Of a stretch of DNA of 64,000 nucleotides, positions 1-10,722 are shown piece after piece. Source of the DNA: Bimuria novae-zelandiae CBS 107.79. Taxonomy: Eukaryota; Ascomycota; Dothideomycetes; Pleosporales; Didymosphaeriaceae. The translations under genes were made by a program, and so were the position numbers. Location of the stretch: positions 1 through 64,000 of the forward strand of contig ML976668.1 of assembly GCA_010015655.1 (NCBI GenBank), in the 5' to 3' direction. Numbering within the stretch: the first letter of the stretch is position 1; the number at the start of each line of letters is the position of its first letter. The notes under the pieces are model-generated. The model searched no databases and was not told the origin of the DNA. It was given only the letters and a program-made list of their open reading frames with translations.

Positions 1-434
1 GATAGATTAATAAACAGGTTAAACACGAATGCTATAAGGGTATTCGTGTGGGTTTATATACATAAGGATTTCTGTACCATCCAAGGTCTTGTTGCTATCC
101 ATGGCTGGTGTCGCCATCCATGGCTAGTGTTGTCTTGGCTGGATGGTACATCACGTGACCGGTGTCGCCATCCATAGCTGGTGTTGTCTTGGCTGGATAG
201 TACATCACGTGACCTCGGTTGCGCAACCCCGCTGGGTGTCACCTCCACTGAAGGCCCGTTGGTCCTCCGCGTCCCATACATGTTCAGATCCTAACAAAAT
301 CACAGGTTATTAAGCTCAACACTAAACAAAAGTCATGTATATACAGATCTACATATAAAGCAAGCCTCACGGTGCGATTTGGCGTCGAAATCGATTTAAT
401 ATGGCTCGAATTTCGACTTTGTAGGGCAAATGTA
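1..434. other. Non-coding flank left of the first transposon
   Basis: No credible gene is visible. Short open frames exist on the minus strand but they run through the 54-bp tandem repeat and have no recognisable protein features. The stretch ends at the TA target duplication of the transposon that starts at 437. Confidence 0.5.
107..214. repeat. Tandem repeat, 2 x 54 bp
   Basis: Two adjacent 54-bp units (107-160 and 161-214) both start GGTGTCGCCATCCAT and end ACATCACGTGACC, with three transition differences between them. A partial third copy precedes at about 60-106. Each full unit ends in a CACGTG palindrome. Confidence 0.85.
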
Positions 435-436
435 TA

Positions 437-2269
437 ACGTAATCCACCAGTGAGCTGCGTACACCAGTGAGCTGCGCACCCCACCAAACGCGTGCGCCTT
501 TTTAACAGATAGCTAAACAACAACTAAATTAAACCTATATAAATATATGTACAAAATATTCCTAATTACTTATACACTAAGTCCTATTGTGGCCTTGCAC
601 ATAGCACTTTAAGCACGTTAGTAGTGCTCGCTAATAGCTCTAAGATGCCTGGCTCTAGACATCTACTTGCGCCCTTATTTCTGCCTTTATAGCTAGCCTT
701 TAACCTTCCTGGCCTGTGAGAGTCCCTCCTGTAGTAATATACTGCCGTCGCTGTTGCCTCTTTTTCTCTCGGCGATAATTGGCCTAACGTAGCTTAGTGT
801 TCTCCTTAGTAAGGATTATCGCAGAGTGCATCGCCATCTAACATTCTTTTATAAGCTAACCTAGAGCCTGACGTGTAGGGCTCTGCGATTAATGACTAAG
901 GAAGCTACGTAGTAGCTAGGCTTACTACTATAGCTAAGTAACTATATAAGGCGTCTTAGTAGTCTAGCGCCTCTTACTATTAGCTTCTTGTTTTAGGGGA
1001 AACGGCGTTTAGACTATAGTAAGCGACGATAGGACGCGCTTAGGACAGTGTAAGATAAGGTCTACTACTTAAAAGCTACTCTTAATTAATTACTTTAAGA
1101 AGACTAAAGCCCTAATATGCGTATAAATATTAAGAAATTCCTGCTTATTAACGTAAAAGATATAATTACACGCGAGCTCAGATACCTTGCGTCTATACGC
1201 AGCTTTAAGCAGCGCGTAGTAAGTAATATCTAGTAGCTATAGCAAATGTGAGCTATAAGCTAGTATACAGAGACTAATAATCTTATTCTCTATATAGAAC
1301 TAATTAAACTTAGGCGTCGCATGGCTGCTATAGCTATCTAGAATAAGCAGGCGATAGGCTCTAGCTAAGCGCAACGCGGTCTAATAGTTAAAGTGCTTAA
1401 GCTATTCTAGGCTAAGCTTATTAGTTATCTAGCTATTATCGCTTACTGCAAGCCTCTAATCGCCTAGGATAAGCTAATACTAGCTAGCTTAGTGTAGCTT
1501 TCTAGATAGTATAATAAATGGCGAGAGCGCCTAGCCTAACGCGCTAACACATTTAATTACTGTAACCTAGTCGCGATTACTAGGCTGTATTGTAATTACT
1601 CGCCTAACTCTATTAAAGCTTGTAACAACCTTAGACGTGCTAGCGACCCCTATTATGAATCCTGTCTTATTAAAATTGTATGTGTCCTTATCTATTATGC
1701 CGTACTTCTAACGCGTGTCCTTAACAAGCTTAAACTAGGCTTTAAACTTAACTAGATTTTAATAGAGAACACGCTAAGCATGTAACTTCTTATTTTACTT
1801 AGTTATAAGCTCTGCCTAGCTATTAATAAAGCGTGACACCTAGTTCTTACTAATAGGCTATGGAGGCGGGATCTAGCCTTAAGCTTAAAGCAGGACGTCT
1901 GCTATTCGGCGCATATTGATAATATAGGGTGGAAAGCCTTGTCTATTAAGGTCTAGGATCTAGCGAATAAGAGACTGCTCTTTAAGAGGTGATAGCTTAC
2001 GCTTGTTAGACGTTGTCTTAATTCTAGTTTAGACACTACGGAGGCGCGACTAGAGGGTTAATTTAGGGATATTATAGGCTGCTACTATAGCGCGAATTAA
2101 CTAATAAGAATAAGACTTAATTAAGATAAGGGTAAGACTAAGTCTGCCTTCTTTTAATAGTAATTAAGCTTGTTGTTATTGAGCTATGGTTGAAAAGGTG
2201 GACGCGTTGTGACGCGTTTTGGTGGGGTGCGCAGCTCACTGGTGTACGCAGCTTACTGGTGGATTACGT
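437..2269 (-). mobile_element. RIP-degraded Fot1/pogo DNA transposon (copy A)
   Basis: The element is 1833 bp and is bounded by TA target duplications (435-436 and 2270-2271). Its long inverted ends start ACGTAATCCACCAG, and each end carries the direct repeat CACCAGTGAGCTGCG twice. Read on the minus strand, a DDE transposase can be followed through many stop codons. The motif LLILD-SYSSH at about 1321-1352 stands where the family has LLILDGHGSH, followed by the block corresponding to HxSHLLQPLD. The changes are C-to-T and G-to-A, as expected for RIP. The copy is non-functional. The family assignment rests on the catalytic block, the TA duplication and the size, and is fairly secure. Confidence 0.88.
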
Positions 2270-2271
2270 TA

Positions 2272-3191
2272 GGTGACAAAAAGCTGACTCATCTAGTTTG
2301 GTGTGCGCGATTTTTCGTTTACCGCGTGAAAGGATAGGCACGGTTCGAGCTACGGAGTGTCGGGTGCTTGGCGTGGGAGTGCACTAACCAAAGTGGTCAG
2401 TGCGCTGCACCAGGAAAACCTCCAGGGCTCAGCAAACTACAGTGTAACACCATCACCACAGTGACGCTACTGCCTCACGCGCACGTGTATAGAAGACCAG
2501 AGGGGACGTCTCTCACCAAGGAACCAGGCCTTAAAGCTCAAATCTGCTGCGCTCTATGACAGTGAATGTACAAACAAGGCGACCACCTCGAGCGTTCCTT
2601 GTCATAATCGCAGCATGTTACTATCACGGTATATGTTCTCTTTCAGTGCTCGAAACTAAACCAGCCCTCTTCATCCAAGTGTTTGCTAGTTGTGAAAATT
2701 GAGGTTTAGTCTTGTTCTTTCAACAACTCGCAGTCGCTGGTCGAAAGAAGAAGGGAGAGGCTGTAACGACATCCAAGCTGCTAATGTTAGTCTTCGAGAT
2801 TGCAGTATTAGCAATTAAGTTCCACCAGGGGGTGTAAAAATATACAGGTGATGTATGCATGAAATTGTCCCGACGTGAGGTGGCAGGTTCTCAGCATCCC
2901 TTGCGTTATCGTCTCCTTCCAAGGTCTCCCACTTTGAACATTCCTCTTTAATTCGCCAGCATGGAAGGGCTATCTGACGCGAAAGCGCGTTCACGACGCG
3001 ATTTGACTTGGATTCCAGCAATTCAAGGAAAAAGATGACTGTACTGGAGCGAACGTCTTCATCGCATCCGCTCCCTTCTATCCTTGCAATCGTCCTCTCA
3101 TCCGAGTGTGCGCAATGATAGAACCGCAGTACGGCACACTTGGTACGGCTATGGCAAGTGCTTTTGCTAACAACTTTCCAGAAACCCCGCC
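2272..3191. other. Intergenic region upstream of the AXL2-like gene
   Basis: Normal base composition, with no coding sequence I can support. Short open frames on both strands have no recognisable features. The last few hundred bases probably hold the promoter of the gene starting at 3192. Confidence 0.4.
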
Positions 3192-6100
3192 ATGCTGCTG
3201 GCGGCTTCAATCTGTTTATTGACCACTGTGGTCGCCACATCGCCGCAGGTCAATTTCCCGCTCAAGTTGCAGTTGCCGCCTGTCGCGCGGGTGGGCGAGG
3301 CATACAGCTTCCAATTTGCTGCCACAACATTCCAACCGAATCCAGATCAGCTTGTATACTCGATAGCCAGTGGTCCGTCTTGGCTTCATATCCACAGCGA
3401 GAATAGGACGCTCTGGGGTACTCCAGAAACGAAAGATGCTGGAACTGCCACTTTCACAATCACTGCAGCGGGCGAGGCTGGCGCAGTCGCCAACATGGAA
3501 ACGCAGTTGCCCGTCGAGAATGATGACGGACCAAAGTCAACAGGAAATATCTCACAGGCGCTCGCAAAAGCAGGGCAACTATCAGGGCCTCAAAGCATAA
3601 CACTCCTGCCCTTGAAGCCGTTCGAGATTGTTCTGGGACAAGACATATTTCAAGCAAACGGCAAGAAGCTTTCGTACCGCACCACTCTCTCAGATCACAC
3701 TCCACTACCCTCGTGGATCAGCTTCGACGCGCAATCCTTGCGCTTTGCAGGAACTACGCCGTCTTCAGCAAGTCCGCAGTCATTCCATATCCTGCTCATT
3801 GCCACGGACTCACCCGATTATGCTGCAGCAACAATAGCATTCAGCATCGTCGTTAGTAGCCATCTACTGCTATTTACACCAATGACGCAGACCGTGAATG
3901 TATCAAAGGGCCAGAATGTGGATATCAAAGGGTTGAAAGACATGTTATCCCTGGACCACGCTCCTATTCACGACGAGGACATTGATTCAGCTACTGCTGA
4001 TCTTCCGAGCTGGTTGTCTTTTGATACACATTCGTTCGACATCACGGGCAATCCTCCCTCTGGTCTTATGAAACAGGATATCTCCGTTGTTGTGCAAGAC
4101 AAGTTCGGTGATTCAGCCGCGCATTCGATCCATCTCTCATTCATGTCTCAGCTGTTTACCGGTGAAATTGGCCGACTGAACATTACTCCCGGAGTACACT
4201 TCGAGTATGGCATTCCGAAGTCGATCCTAACTCTGGAGAGCGAGAGTGTGTCGCTGGAGTTCGGCAAATTGAACAAATGGCTCAGCTTCGACTCAGAATC
4301 GCTGACAATATCGGGCACTATACCAGCTGACACTGTGGCGTGTTCGGTTGAAGGCTCCATGACTGCTACCTCACTGAATGGGAAGATGAAAGACACTAAG
4401 ACATTCCAAATTGAAGTATTAGGGTCCAGCAACCGTCCATCCAATCCCCTGAACTCGGGTACGGGCACCAAGGAACACAGCGACAATGCGACTCCAAATA
4501 CCGCAAGTTCCTCACGGAAGAATATTGGTGTCATCATTGGTGCCGTACTAGCGTCACTATTTGGTACAGCCGTAATCATCATCCTCGCATTATCGTTTTG
4601 CAGACAGAGGAAGAAACAGGAGCAAGGCTACATCAGCCCCAGTACTCCGCGAAGTCCGCGCAAGGCAAACATATCGCGGCCAATTCCTCAAGACCCAATC
4701 GTCATAGGGTGGGGAGAAATTGACCGGTTAGATGATGAGGACCCGGAGAAAGGAAAATTAGACGACTCACCTCCTCGTACCGTCGAGCTCCTCTCATTCC
4801 CGCAACCTCCCAAATTTACGGTGAGGAAGCCGGGTCACTTCCGTGATGTATCTCTGAACGAACAACATTACAGAATTCTTTCTTTCGATAAAGATGTTTT
4901 TTCTTTGCAGGCGGTAGCGAAACCTGCGCACCATCCTTATGACTCAATGAAGATGCCCACGGACATGCTCCGAAGGAATTCGGCAGGCTCACCATCTCAG
5001 AATCGACTCCACACAACTACCGTATTTCGAAACAGTACACATCGAAGCTCCGGTGTACCTGTTGATAGATGTCTGACAGGCTTTGACCACGGACGCCACA
5101 CTCACGCTCCTTCGCACAGTACCAACTTCTCGGCCGCTCAAAGAACTCTCAGTTCGAGCTCAGGTACGACGGCGCTATCGACCGTACCATCAGCCTTCCC
5201 GCAAGCGTCCAAAGCTCGTCATATAACGCAGTTCACGACACCGCTCGAGAAGCGCCAGAGTATTCGACCGGTTGTACCGTCGGTATTCGAGACCCTGGCT
5301 GACCCATTGCTTGATCGCCGACCAATGGATGAGAAACGCCATAGCTACATTCGAAAGCGCGCCTCAGCCCAACAGTCGCCCCTGTTCTCCTCACGCGTAT
5401 CGTCATCAACCTTTCAGTCACCTCCAAGCTTTATAGGCGAATCGAGCCCAGCACCAAAATCACCGTTAGCTACGCTGTCTCCCAACATCGTGAGACCAGA
5501 TGACTCTATTCTCAGCTTAAGCAACGATGTACCTGAAAGTCTCCACATTCGAAGACCTGCAGATACCCCCTCACCCGCTTCCAACAAGACAGGTATCCCC
5601 AAAAGTCTGAGGAAGCACAGGCCAACAAAGGGGTTTGCACGGAAACACACAGTTGCCGATTCAGTGAAGAGCGTCGACGAAGTCGAGAAGCGGCCAGCTC
5701 GACCAGAGACAGTGGTATACGCGCCAACAGGAGCAGGCACCCGGTCGTCGACCTACGCCAGTCTGCGCTCTGCAGACTTAATGAAGGGCCTTAACAAGGA
5801 GACGAATACCGAGATCTGGAACGATGCCGAGATAAGTGAGAGCAACTACTCCGGCGACGAAGACGACATCGAAGAGGGCCACCGCCGCGCCACGCTGGAA
5901 CTCAGCACCTCCGTTGCACACTGCATCGCACCCCTCTTCGATTCCCAGAAAAAGCGCACCAGCAAGCGCACCAGCAAAGCCCTCAAGAAAACCAGCGAGC
6001 GCGACCCCACGCCCTTCCACCTCCGCTCCTCCACCGAGCACTCCGGAAAAGAAAACCTCGTCTCCTCGCTGCACAGTCTCCGGGACAGTGGCTCTCCAAA

Positions 6101-6350
6101 GACAACTTCGCCGTCTCCAACCCGCCCCAAGACATCTGCAGGCTACAGACCAAAAGTCCACTCGAGGAAGTCCTCGCAGACACTGGCCCTCGTTCGCGCC
6201 CCGTCTACCCGTACGACTTCGCGGCCTCTCCCACGCATCCCATCTACTAAGGAGCGGCACTCGAGAAAATCGCTACACTCCCGCTCGCAGTCCCGGCACT
6301 CTAACTCCTTGGGGAAGAAAGAGAGGCCTTGCGAGCGGTCGCGCACGTAG
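3192..6350 (+). CDS. AXL2: AXL2-like cadherin-domain polarity glycoprotein
   Basis: A single open frame of 1052 codons. It starts with a signal peptide (MLLAASICLLTTVVA). About four cadherin-like (CADG) repeats follow to about residue 420, with recurring 'PSWLSFD' and 'SGTP' turns. One membrane span lies near residues 443-468 (GVIIGAVLASLFGTAVIII), followed by a basic stop-transfer and a roughly 580-residue Ser/Thr/Pro-rich cytoplasmic tail. This order matches yeast Axl2/Bud10, a plasma-membrane landmark for axial budding and septin organisation; in filamentous fungi the homologues act in septation and sporulation. The frame stops at a TAG (6348-6350), but the same frame stays open to 6977, so the true C-terminus may be longer. 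The start is the first ATG that gives a signal peptide. Confidence 0.85.
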   Translation: MLLAASICLLTTVVATSPQVNFPLKLQLPPVARVGEAYSFQFAATTFQPNPDQLVYSIASGPSWLHIHSENRTLWGTPETKDAGTATFTITAAGEAGAVANMETQLPVENDDGPKSTGNISQALAKAGQLSGPQSITLLPLKPFEIVLGQDIFQANGKKLSYRTTLSDHTPLPSWISFDAQSLRFAGTTPSSASPQSFHILLIATDSPDYAAATIAFSIVVSSHLLLFTPMTQTVNVSKGQNVDIKGLKDMLSLDHAPIHDEDIDSATADLPSWLSFDTHSFDITGNPPSGLMKQDISVVVQDKFGDSAAHSIHLSFMSQLFTGEIGRLNITPGVHFEYGIPKSILTLESESVSLEFGKLNKWLSFDSESLTISGTIPADTVACSVEGSMTATSLNGKMKDTKTFQIEVLGSSNRPSNPLNSGTGTKEHSDNATPNTASSSRKNIGVIIGAVLASLFGTAVIIILALSFCRQRKKQEQGYISPSTPRSPRKANISRPIPQDPIVIGWGEIDRLDDEDPEKGKLDDSPPRTVELLSFPQPPKFTVRKPGHFRDVSLNEQHYRILSFDKDVFSLQAVAKPAHHPYDSMKMPTDMLRRNSAGSPSQNRLHTTTVFRNSTHRSSGVPVDRCLTGFDHGRHTHAPSHSTNFSAAQRTLSSSSGTTALSTVPSAFPQASKARHITQFTTPLEKRQSIRPVVPSVFETLADPLLDRRPMDEKRHSYIRKRASAQQSPLFSSRVSSSTFQSPPSFIGESSPAPKSPLATLSPNIVRPDDSILSLSNDVPESLHIRRPADTPSPASNKTGIPKSLRKHRPTKGFARKHTVADSVKSVDEVEKRPARPETVVYAPTGAGTRSSTYASLRSADLMKGLNKETNTEIWNDAEISESNYSGDEDDIEEGHRRATLELSTSVAHCIAPLFDSQKKRTSKRTSKALKKTSERDPTPFHLRSSTEHSGKENLVSSLHSLRDSGSPKTTSPSPTRPKTSAGYRPKVHSRKSSQTLALVRAPSTRTTSRPLPRIPSTKERHSRKSLHSRSQSRHSNSLGKKERPCERSRT

Positions 6351-6977
6351 GATAGCGTGAACCCAATCATTAGCCGCGGCTCTACTTCTACGCGCGCCCG
6401 CAAGTCGACTATCGACTCGACGACGTACGGCGATGAGGGTGTTCCCCGCCGCGAAAGTGTCACGCCGGGTGCAGTGGGTGATAACTTTGGACGCGGGAGT
6501 GCTAGGGGGAGTAAGCTGGCACAGTGGCATCTGCACAGCTCGCCTTTTTACCATGAGAAGCGGGACAGGGCGATCCCGTCGAGTCCGGCGACGCCGGCGC
6601 ATTCGCCTTCCGTGGGTTTAGGTTTAGGATTATCGCTGTGGGAGGGAGGCAGGTTAGAGGCGGATGATGCGACGCCTGGGCCGGAGAGCGCGGGGAAGGG
6701 GGCGAGCGCGAGGGAGAAGGCGGCGTTGGGGGTGCTGGATGGGGAGAGCGGTGATGGGCTGAGGTTGGTAGAGGGCAAAGGGAAGAGGCCGGTGAGTGTG
6801 AAGGTGGATACAGAGGGGTTGAAGTGGAAGGGGTTTGGGAGCCAGAAGGCTGAGGTGGGGGAACGTTTTCGGGGAAAAGGAGGTCGTCGAAGCGTTTCCT
6901 CTGACAGGGTGGATTTATGCGGATATACATGTACTTGGGACATGTTCAGTCAGTCTGTCATCTTCAGAGGACTATGA
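6351..6977 (+). other. In-frame open extension after the AXL2 stop codon
   Basis: The reading frame of the AXL2-like gene resumes directly after the TAG at 6348-6350 and stays open for about 205 codons to 6977. The predicted peptide is rich in Ser, Pro, Gly, Arg and Lys like the tail before it, and contains 'KRPVSVKVD', a type of segment I associate with the end of Axl2 tails in related fungi (from memory, unverified). A 27-nt GTAGGA...TTAG segment could remove the stop but is too short for a normal intron. This may be the true 3' end of the gene behind a nonsense mutation, an unusual splice or a sequencing error. Confidence 0.5.
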
Positions 6978-7142
6978 GAGCGCGGGACTTGTAATTTGTC
7001 GCAAACATCGAGATATCTTATTTCCAAGCCTAAATTCCCGTCCAGTTCACTTCCCGTAGATGTAGAAGTTGGTGTCGATCATAGTTCTCTATATGCAAGT
7101 CCCATTCTTGTCCGAAACGCCTTTCCAAATGCAAATCTCCTC

Positions 7143-8137
7143 CTACAACTGGATATCGTTGTTGAGTAGGCGCACCTCCTCTCCGGGCTTGAAGGCCGGA
7201 AGGCCAATATATGGGCACCCGTCGCATCTGAAAGCGTCGCCCAGAGCGCAGTTCCCGCAGCTGCCGACTTTGCCCTGGACGGTGAAGTCCACTTCGGTGA
7301 GATCGTCCGCTCCCAGCTTCATTGTGTTGAGTGCTTTGTCGGCGTTGGCGCGCTTGGCGGCGTCGTCGGCTTCGAGCTTCTCCTTCATACCGCAGGTGCA
7401 GTCCTTGCAGGCGCGACGTCGCTTTCCGGCCTTGGGTCGGCACTCAGGTGCTGAATGGGTTAGTGCCTATCAGGTGGGTACGCAAAGAGCGGTGACTCAC
7501 GTTGAATGATCGGTCGAGCCATGTCTTCCTCTGTGATCAGGTCATCTTCGTCGATCAGGTCGTCGTCCTCGCCAGTGATGATCTCAGCGTCAAGATCATT
7601 GCTGAAGTCGACGAAACCCACGCCCAAAGGCTGCACAGGCGGTGCCTGCTCGCGCTTGCCATTGGCGTTGAGCGGAACTGCGCCGTTGCCGTTTGTTGTA
7701 CTATTCACACCGTTTGTGCCCTTTGCATTCTTTCTCAGCTTGAGAGGTATCGACACGCTCTCTACTTGCTCGGGCTTCATCATGCCATCTGCGCCATCGA
7801 CCAAGCCAGCAAGAATGGCCTCCGTCTTCTCTGCGCCACCAGTCGCCCCGAACACGCCGTCCTGACTCTTGAGCAAACCACCTGGTTTCAACGCGCCAAC
7901 AACCTTGTTCATTACATCGCGATCTAGAAGCTTGTGACTCTCGCGCGTGGTGCCATCGGCGTCGGTGAGAAGTAAAACCACATCGTAGGTGGAAGACGGC
8001 AGATGTACCAAGCCAGCTGCAAGGCGATCCAGCATCTGCAAGTCGGCGGAGGAGCGATCGTGTATTTCATAGACCTTGTCGAGCACTTCGGGGTGCGCCG
8101 CGATGGACGGGCCTGCGAGCAGGAGTGTGCGAGCCAT
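7143..8137 (-). CDS. DRE2: Fe-S cluster assembly protein Dre2 (anamorsin/CIAPIN1)
   Basis: Two exons: 8137-7501 and 7450-7143. The 50-nt intron (GTGAGT...CACTAAC...CAG) leaves a 314-residue protein. Dre2 passes electrons from Tah18 to the cytosolic iron-sulfur assembly machinery. The N-terminal half is the degenerate methyltransferase-like fold; an acidic linker ([17 protein letters not shown]) leads into the CIAPIN1 domain. Both cluster motifs are complete: C-x11-C-x2-C-x-C beginning at PPEC, and the twin CxxC motif [15 protein letters not shown], followed by the family signature [13 protein letters not shown]. The junction was chosen because it restores the first cysteine of motif A. It is convergent with the AXL2-like gene. 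Identification is secure. Confidence 0.95.
7451..7500 (-). other. Intron of DRE2
   Basis: Fifty nucleotides with a GTGAGT donor, a CACTAAC branch site and a CAG acceptor. Phase 1. Splicing joins Ile-Gln to Pro-Pro-Glu-Cys at the first iron-sulfur motif. Confidence 0.9.
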
Positions 8138-9140
8138 GGCGATGTCGGGGTCGTTGCAACACGAAAACGGGGAATAAAGTGAGAGGAAGATTTCTGTAGA
8201 CGTATGGTGAATAAAAGTAGAGGTTCGAAGGGAAAAGGCGCGGGGTGTTGAGTTTGTGTATTAGCAATCAGTGCTTCGCTTCGGACCGTGTTATACTTTT
8301 TTGCGGCCTCGGAGATAGCCAGCGGAAGGTGGGCTGAGGGGTGGGTGATCGGATGCGTCAGCCGATAAAGTCAGGTGATGAGCCGGCGCTTGGATCATCA
8401 TCAGCGGCGCGAGAGTCGGATGAAGACCAGGCTTCATCGGGACAGACCCACCTTCGAAAGTCTGGGGTAAAGCGCCACCAAAGCTCGCGGACGAGCTCCG
8501 ATAGCTGCTTGGTATCGTTACAGTGGCTCCGGAGAGCTCCCTATCAGCTCTGGGCTGGCTTGTGAGCTCCTCCTGGCGAGTCTGGAAAGCATTCTTTATT
8601 GCAGCATTGCTCTCATCGCATAGACGGCATCGAAGTCCCGCATGACGTACAGGGCCCGCAGATCGGACATTGTATTGTACATCCTGGGGAAACGTCTGGA
8701 TCGCGAACAGTCTCAATTGCGCGACGCGGGAGAGGGATGGGGCCCAGGAAACTTCTAGATCCTTGGATAGCTGTATCAAACACATATAAGGTCTCCGTGC
8801 TGCCTCCCCTCCCGGACCCCGCATCTGGTCGCATGCATTGTTATATCATCACACCACCGTAGCCCAAACAGCTTCATACACACCACTTGCCTGTCTCGAC
8901 AACATCTCCTTTCTGCCTGCTCTGCTTCAATTGAGGCAAGCCAAGCTGCTGCAAGGTACGGCAAGTTTCCCGCTGCATCGTCGCGTGAGGTCGGTCCGAC
9001 TTGTGCTGCTATTGGTCCGAGCTAGGGTGTCTCGTGATGGTCCTGACTAGAGCTCTCCCAGCGCCGCTCACTACTACTTAACTCCCGACGTCCCCTCGTC
9101 AGCTCCGATTCTCCGCACACATCCCCCATACTACACACGA
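8138..9140. other. Intergenic region between DRE2 and the STF2-like gene
   Basis: This divergent intergenic region probably holds both promoters. Open frames up to 177 codons exist on the minus strand (8291-8824) but show no conserved features, signal peptide or convincing splice context, so they are not called as genes. CT-rich sequence near 9050-9140 is typical of a 5' leader. Confidence 0.4.
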
Positions 9141-9146
9141 ACCATC

Positions 9147-9789
9147 AGTAAGTCATACCAGGGTCCCTCATCCGTTTAAAGGTATCGAGCATCATCCAGT
9201 GTCTGGTAGCCAACGTAGAGGGCACCTTGGATGGACTCGCGGCCGTCAAGTGCCTTACTCCTTTACTTATTCACGAAGCCACACTAACCATTGAGCAGTG
9301 ACTCGTTCCCACAAGTACACTGACCGCGACCATGCTGGTCTCGCTGACGGGTCTGCTCACGCTGATGAGCACCTGCCTCGCTACTTCGCTAAATCAGGCC
9401 ATGCGAACGAGGATCCTAACAAGACCAAGAAGAACGGCGGCGGAAAAGGCAATTGGTAAGTCGGTTCATCGTTCCATGGCGAATCCCGAACACGCCACAT
9501 ATGTCAAAGAACCCCACCTGTATGAATTCATGCTGACTACTGAATTGTTGATAGGGGTCAAGCTGGTGAAGAGGTTGAGGACATGGGCTACAACATCGCC
9601 AATGCTCGCCGCCGAAGCAATTCCAGCACCAACCCCACCCGCGACTTCAAGACCAAGTTCGAGACCGTCGAGCCCGAGCCTGTCTTCGAGGAAGAGCTTC
9701 ATGGCCCCATGGGTGCTGAGCTCGACAAGGAGAGTACCACGTCTAGCTCCAACACCGTCGAGGAGGAAGACGCCTCCAAGAGGCTCTAG
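9147..9789 (+). CDS. STF2-like small protein with intron-split start codon
   Basis: The A of the start codon is the last base of exon 1 (9147). Intron 1 (9148-9298, GTAAGT...CAG) separates it from TG at 9299. Exon 2 runs 9299-9455, intron 2 9456-9554, exon 3 9555-9789. The product is 130 residues beginning MTRSHKYTDRDHAG. It resembles the fungal Stf2/Tfs-type family, small hydrophilic stress proteins named for stabilising the inactive F1F0-ATPase. The match lies in the 'TRSHKYT' start and the glycine-rich 'GGGKGNWGQAGEE' block, which is assembled exactly across intron 2. The C-terminus is acidic and Ser/Thr-rich. No ATG in the spliced frame upstream of MTR is visible. The family is fairly confident; its biochemical role here is inference. 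Confidence 0.78.
9148..9298 (+). other. Intron that splits the ATG of the STF2-like gene
   Basis: 151 nt, GTAAGT donor, CACTAACC branch sequence and GAGCAG acceptor. Exon 1 ends ACCATCA and exon 2 starts TGACTCG, so ATG exists only in the spliced message. Confidence 0.8.
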
Positions 9790-10722
9790 ATCCTGAAACC
9801 ATTGCCCGAAAGGGACGGCTGGGGGAGAGGATACATCTATCACGGCATGAGTATCGTCTACTGCGAGTCAACTGGCATGTTCACTCGCTGGAAGTCGGCA
9901 GTACACATGTTCGGGAGACTGTCGATTGCCGGGCAGACAGTTACACTTTCATGTACTATGCTTTCTACCTGGGTTTGCTGGTGGCACAGCGGCCAAGGTA
10001 TTGGAAATCGGCGTTTCTCGTCTCTCCTTACCAAGAATTTCCTCAGTGAGGCGTGGGCTTTATGAAGTATGATAAATGGCCTGAATGTAAAACAAAGCAA
10101 TGAATATGTGTGTGCGATCCACAAACAAGGTACCACACCATGACAGATTGCGTGAAGTGCTCACTGTAGCCCACCCGTGAAGCTGAAGGTCGGTCGTAAG
10201 AGCCACAGTCAGTAACTGGTGTGTTACCCCAGGATGAGCGATACAATGACCGAATTTCAGCTTTATACGCGAGAGTCTGGTATCCTCCGTTCGTCGCGGC
10301 GTGATCCTCGTGTTAAGGATGGCAACCGGGGCAAGCAAATTGGTACGCTGCTCACATGTCCTCTGTCATTGTAGCTCATGAACGATGCACGAGTTCTAAT
10401 TATATAGGTGAAAATACTGGTACAGATCATGGAACCTTGGACGAAAATATCCCACATACACAGAACTAGGCCCGTACGTGGGGACAAGCAGTGAGAGACC
10501 GGAGCTGGAATGTGAGGGAAGTCAGAGGTGTCGCACTTGCCCGGTAAATCCGGCGCCAAGCAATAGCTCCGCAGCTTACTTCGTAACCCTGTCGAAAACA
10601 TAATGCTGCAGGCACAGCGCATCACAGTTAATACCTGCGCAACCGCATCAACACCACGCGATCGGTTTCAATAAACCACCTCGGCGCGTGCATCGCGCGA
10701 TTCATCTCCCCAAAACCGCGCC
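9790..10722. other. Intergenic region before NUP133
   Basis: Normal composition. The first part is the 3' untranslated region of the STF2-like gene. No coding sequence supported on either strand; the open frames present overlap and lack recognisable features. Confidence 0.4.

Noticed and set aside
5414..6260. Long minus-strand open frames opposite the AXL2-like gene
   Set aside because: They are shadows of a GC-rich coding frame; they have no conserved motif and the plus-strand protein explains the sequence.
6324..6374. A mini-intron removing the TAG of the AXL2-like gene
   Set aside because: The only GT...AG segments that span the stop are about 27-36 nt with poor donors and no branch site, below the size of any other intron in the window (41 nt or more).
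8291..8824. 177-codon minus-strand open frame between DRE2 and the STF2-like gene
   Set aside because: No family resemblance, odd composition, and overlapping open frames on the other strand; likely chance in GC-rich intergenic DNA.
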